Part shown: in pieces, positions 60,830 to 64,000 of the stretch
How the letters are laid out: each line of letters starts with the position of its first letter
Numbering within the stretch: the first letter of the stretch is position 1
Origin: Gnetum montanum
Lineage: Eukaryota; Streptophyta; Gnetopsida; Gnetales; Gnetaceae
Assembly (NCBI GenBank): GCA_015680685.1
Contig: MNCI01008099.1
Span: forward strand, 77,032 to 141,031
Reading direction: 5' to 3'
Length of the DNA: 64,000 nucleotides
Notes under the pieces: generated by a model
Database searches by the model: none
Told to the model about the DNA's origin: nothing
Seen by the model: only the letters and a program-made list of their open reading frames with translations
Made by a program: the position numbers and the translations under genes

Positions 60830-62620
60830 AAGATGGTATCATATAAGATTTCAAAATAAAGATGGTATATTTCAAACTTTCACAAAAAGAAAAGAAAAGA
60901 TGATATAATGCAAAATTTCATAATAAAGATGGTAAAATGAATACTATCATAAAATCTTAGAATAAAATATCATTAAAATAATGCATATAACTAGGTGAAC
61001 CCATAACCCCTAGTACACATAACCCATAAGCACCAATTAACTCAATATGTCTACCACAAATATAATATAATACTAGGGGTCCTACGATGAGGGGTTACAT
61101 CAAATCAACAAGTTCTCTTCATATTCCAAAAATAGTAACATCTACTATATTCATTATATCTCTCTAAGTTCTAAATATTTTTGAGTGATTCTAAGAGCAT
61201 TTGAAATACTAAGATTCTTGGCTACATCTAATATAAATTTTACATGAAGGTTAAATAAAACTTGGAAAATATAATCTCTTCAAATTGAGTAATTTTTTTA
61301 CTACCAAAACTAATTGAGAATGAGTAATAGATCATACATTGATGATATGTTGTTTATTTATCAACACTCTCCTATGATTCTTAATTATTTGGAAAGCCAA
61401 TATTTGCAAAAAAATTTAGTACAAAGATTTATTAATTTTGAAGATACAACCTTATGCAATTGCACTATCAAAATCACTACTATTTTTGATATCCTAGAAA
61501 AATCTTGTCATAACCTTCATTTTTGGGTATCTTTTATATTGCATCCTTTTTTTAAAATAATATTTAGATCATTTTCTAAATTTTCCAGAAATATAAATTG
61601 TATTAGCTAACTCTTTGGAGTTTAAGAGAATCAAACATTTGTCCTACTACTTATAATTCCAACAATTTTTTGTTTAAAAAAAAAGGAGAAAAATTTCTAT
61701 AAATAAAAGAAAGCATTAATAAAAAATACTTAATAAATAGTAACAAAAACTGATAGCTTCACCAACTTGAGCCTTTAAAATAAAAAGAAATTAATAGTAA
61801 AAGAAGTAAATTAATTGTTCAACTTTCATTACAACTTGTAACTAAAAAGGAATATCTTTGAAAATTTGATAGTTAGCTCCTAAAGAGAGATCACAATTAT
61901 GCTTTTGCTATTGAAAATAACTACACAATGAAACTTTCAAATAAAATAGAGAACAAGAAGCCAAAAGCATTTCCAAATACAAAGAAAAGAAGTAGACAAA
62001 CTAGGTTGAACACTAAGAATGATATCATTGATGTTTGGTTGAAAGTTATCGCAAATTCTAGCAGTACATTTCGAAGCATGTTGTGCAATTGAATACTCAA
62101 ACAAAAATAAAAAAATGTGAAAATGAGTCATCACTTCAACAAAGAGGATATTAAGGAGAAATAATTTCCATATACTAAAGACAAGTGTTGATACAAAGGC
62201 CATAATATATAGCATACCATTAAAAATATGAATTTTTTGAAAGGTAAAAATTTTCCAAATATCTTACATCTTTTCTATCTAGAAGTATAGTAATAATTAC
62301 ATTTTCTAAGCCTTATTGAATTTATTATAAATATAATTATTTTAGGTAATAATTTTGTATGCAATTTTGGAAACATAATGACCCATGGATACGATAAAAG
62401 AGAAGTTGATACTCTAGTCCTCCAGATGCCATTAGAACTATGGTGGGCCTTCTATATTTATAAAATAGGAATTGACAATCTAGCCCCTTCCAAAATGCCA
62501 TTGGTATTATATTTTGGGCTAAAACTAGAATTAAAATTTACCTATAATATGATGAAGAAATTTAAAAGGCAGTAAAGAAACTTAAATAGATGTGAGGCAA
62601 CCTAAAGAATACCCAACATA
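60830..62620. other. Unassigned AT-rich DNA
   Basis: Starts with an irregular repeat of AATAAAGATGGTA words (60830-60935) into which element IV inserted. The frames at 61314-61610 (+), 61937-62215 (-) and 62378-62575 (+) carry no recognised motif. A short block near 62487 (AAAATGCCATTGGTATTAT) recurs near 38917, a hint of a further dispersed repeat. The last few hundred bases could be promoter DNA of the viral relic that follows. Confidence 0.4.
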
Positions 62621-62625
62621 ACATG

Positions 62626-62641
62626 TGGTATTGGAGCCAAG
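62626..62641 (+). promoter_or_regulatory. tRNA-Met-type primer site of pararetroviral relic
   Basis: TGGTATTGGAGCCA, 12 of 14 matches to the initiator tRNA-Met complement TGGTATCAGAGCCA used by caulimovirids. It lies about 120 bp before the coding relic, as expected for the viral leader. Confidence 0.6.
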
Positions 62642-62762
62642 TTTATTTCTTGAAGGTAGGAAGCGTCCACATGTAGATCATCGGTTGTAAGTTGTGTAGT
62701 GTATGCTGAGGGAAGGGCTTCATAAGTCACGCAATGAGGCAATGTTGCTCTCTGCTAACAAG

Positions 62763-64000
62763 ATGGATGGCTCTAGTATTTCTCTCCTAAGTATAAGAAC
62801 TTCGTCTTATGCTTGTAGAATTTATTCTTTCTATTCTATGTCTACTAGTTCTACTCTTCCTTCTATTCCTAGCTAATGAGAAATCTACCCTTTTTCTCAA
62901 CTTTCTTACTTAGAATCTATTAGTTCTATGTATTTTTCTGAATGTAAGTTAGAGATTAGTGGTTCTGGTCTTCGGCTAGTGGCCTTATCCTTTTTTTCAC
63001 TGGGGGAGGTGCATAAATGAATTGTAGATGAATATAATTATATTCATGTAGCTAAAATTGATATCCATATCCATCCACATTTTAATTATCATTTGAATCA
63101 CCCTTATTGGATTTCCCTTGTAGATCACATATTTAACTCATTCAAAGATGCAATCATCACCCAAGCTAAAGGAAGGCTTGATTTAGACACCCTAGCTGTA
63201 ACTTTACCAAATTTTACCCTATCGTTAAGAGACCACCACTTGCATAATAGTTTAATGATTATAGTATACATTCTTATTGATATGCAAATAGGTAGTATTT
63301 ACTCTACTATAGGCACTAGGTTAGTATTTAAACTATTTTAAAGTGTTAGCATTAAAATGTTACTCCCTTTTGGAGAACAATTTATTTCTTGTGGCACAAA
63401 AAACATAGAATACGTTACTGGTATCAATACAAAATATTTACCCATTCATATCTTGTATTCCCAACTAGATAATACTCTTAAATATTTTTATAATCACGTG
63501 GTCCCTAAAAGGTCTAGGCACAACTTGGGAAGAAAATATTATAAAGTAAATCTCAAGACACGAAGGTTTACTAAAATAGATCCATCATTACCTACTACTG
63601 AGACTAAAAGATTTCACCCAAAAATCTCAGATCCAATAGCCTTATTACATAGACAAAGTTCTTTTTGCAGTTCATCTTCTTCTATTATATAAATAAAGGA
63701 AGAAAGCCTCAAAAGGATATTCAAAGAATTAGGAATCACATATGATGTGAAAAAAATTCTAGGGAAAACACCTAGTCACGAAGATAAAGGAAATACTATT
63801 TTGGCCAACCCAATAAATTGTCTAGACAAAATAATTTCTTCTCTTGATACAACACCTACTAAAATCCATAATAGTTGCCCGCATAAATCTGTAGTCAAGT
63901 ATACTAAAAAATATCATTGTGTAAAATGTGATGAACTTTTACAAGTAAGGATGAACACAACCTTAGAAGAAACATCTAAGCTACCTAAAGGAGAAAAGAA
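62763..64000 (+). pseudogene. Endogenous caulimovirid polyprotein, 5' part
   Basis: Old integrated copy of a plant pararetrovirus coding region, running off the window. One reading frame spans the whole stretch with five stops (62874, 62877, 63018, 63339, 63690) and no frameshift. From about 63030 to 63338 it resembles the core of the 30K-type viral movement protein: a YIHVAKIDI strand, a LVD segment in the position of the conserved Asp, and LPNFTLSLRD. The part after 63350 is basic and serine-rich, with a C-x2-C pair near 63930. Family level is inferred from motif order; genus is not assigned. It cannot make a functional protein as it stands. Confidence 0.6.

Noticed and set aside
61314-61610. 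98-codon frame as a possible host gene
   Set aside because: No recognised motif, AT-driven composition, no splice or promoter context that supports it.
1-64000. CRISPR array, bacterial operon or origin
   Set aside because: No regularly spaced identical repeats with unique spacers, no ribosome-binding-site-led gene clusters; all evidence is plant nuclear.

Overview
This is a stretch of nuclear DNA from a seed plant with a large, repeat-rich, AT-rich genome. The plant origin is inferred from the repeats: Athila-like Ty3/gypsy elements with a tRNA-Asp-type primer site, chromodomain-bearing chromoviruses with a tRNA-Met-type primer site, plant-style LINEs, tRNA-derived SINEs and a caulimovirid (plant pararetrovirus) relic. 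I cannot name the species. I recognise no intact host gene. Nearly every supported feature is a mobile element or its remains, and no element has an intact polyprotein.

Layout. 1-702: antisense LTR cut by the window edge. 1774-8219: Athila-like element I (+), two LTRs around a gag-only interior and a long 3' non-coding region. 8220-10840: unassigned. 10841-11695: very old Athila-like LTR. 11438-22080 (copy A) and 23041-32927 (copy B): a tandem segmental duplication of about 10 kb. Each copy carries the same chromovirus insertion (12704-19611 and 24262-30936); copy A has since gained a solo LTR at 19862-20655. 32930-41700: AT-rich DNA with three or four SINE-like copies and a cluster of antisense LINE fragments. 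41700-44342: a fuller antisense LINE. 44344-45346: a piece flanked by single Ns whose second half exactly repeats the end of that LINE in inverted orientation. 45348-53392: antisense Athila-like element III, the only one with PR, RT, RNase H and integrase. 53829-60829: Athila-like element IV (+), gag-pro only, with a perfect 5-bp target duplication and a 355-nt N gap. 62626-64000: primer site and movement-protein part of an endogenous caulimovirid, running off the window.

How the parts relate. Elements I, III and IV share the LTR ends (TGATG...CATCA), the primer site, gag, the polypurine tract and a long 3' non-coding region. Only III has pol. The set therefore looks like one pol-bearing lineage (III) and two pol-less derivatives (I, IV) that would have needed enzymes from elsewhere. 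The two chromovirus copies come from one insertion that was duplicated with its flanks; each has since decayed in its own way. The richer CG content of element IV and the solo LTR, with their exact target duplications, marks them as the youngest layer.

Limits. Coordinates of decayed domains are approximate, to tens of bases. Family assignments come from motifs and internal comparison read by eye; no database search was run.
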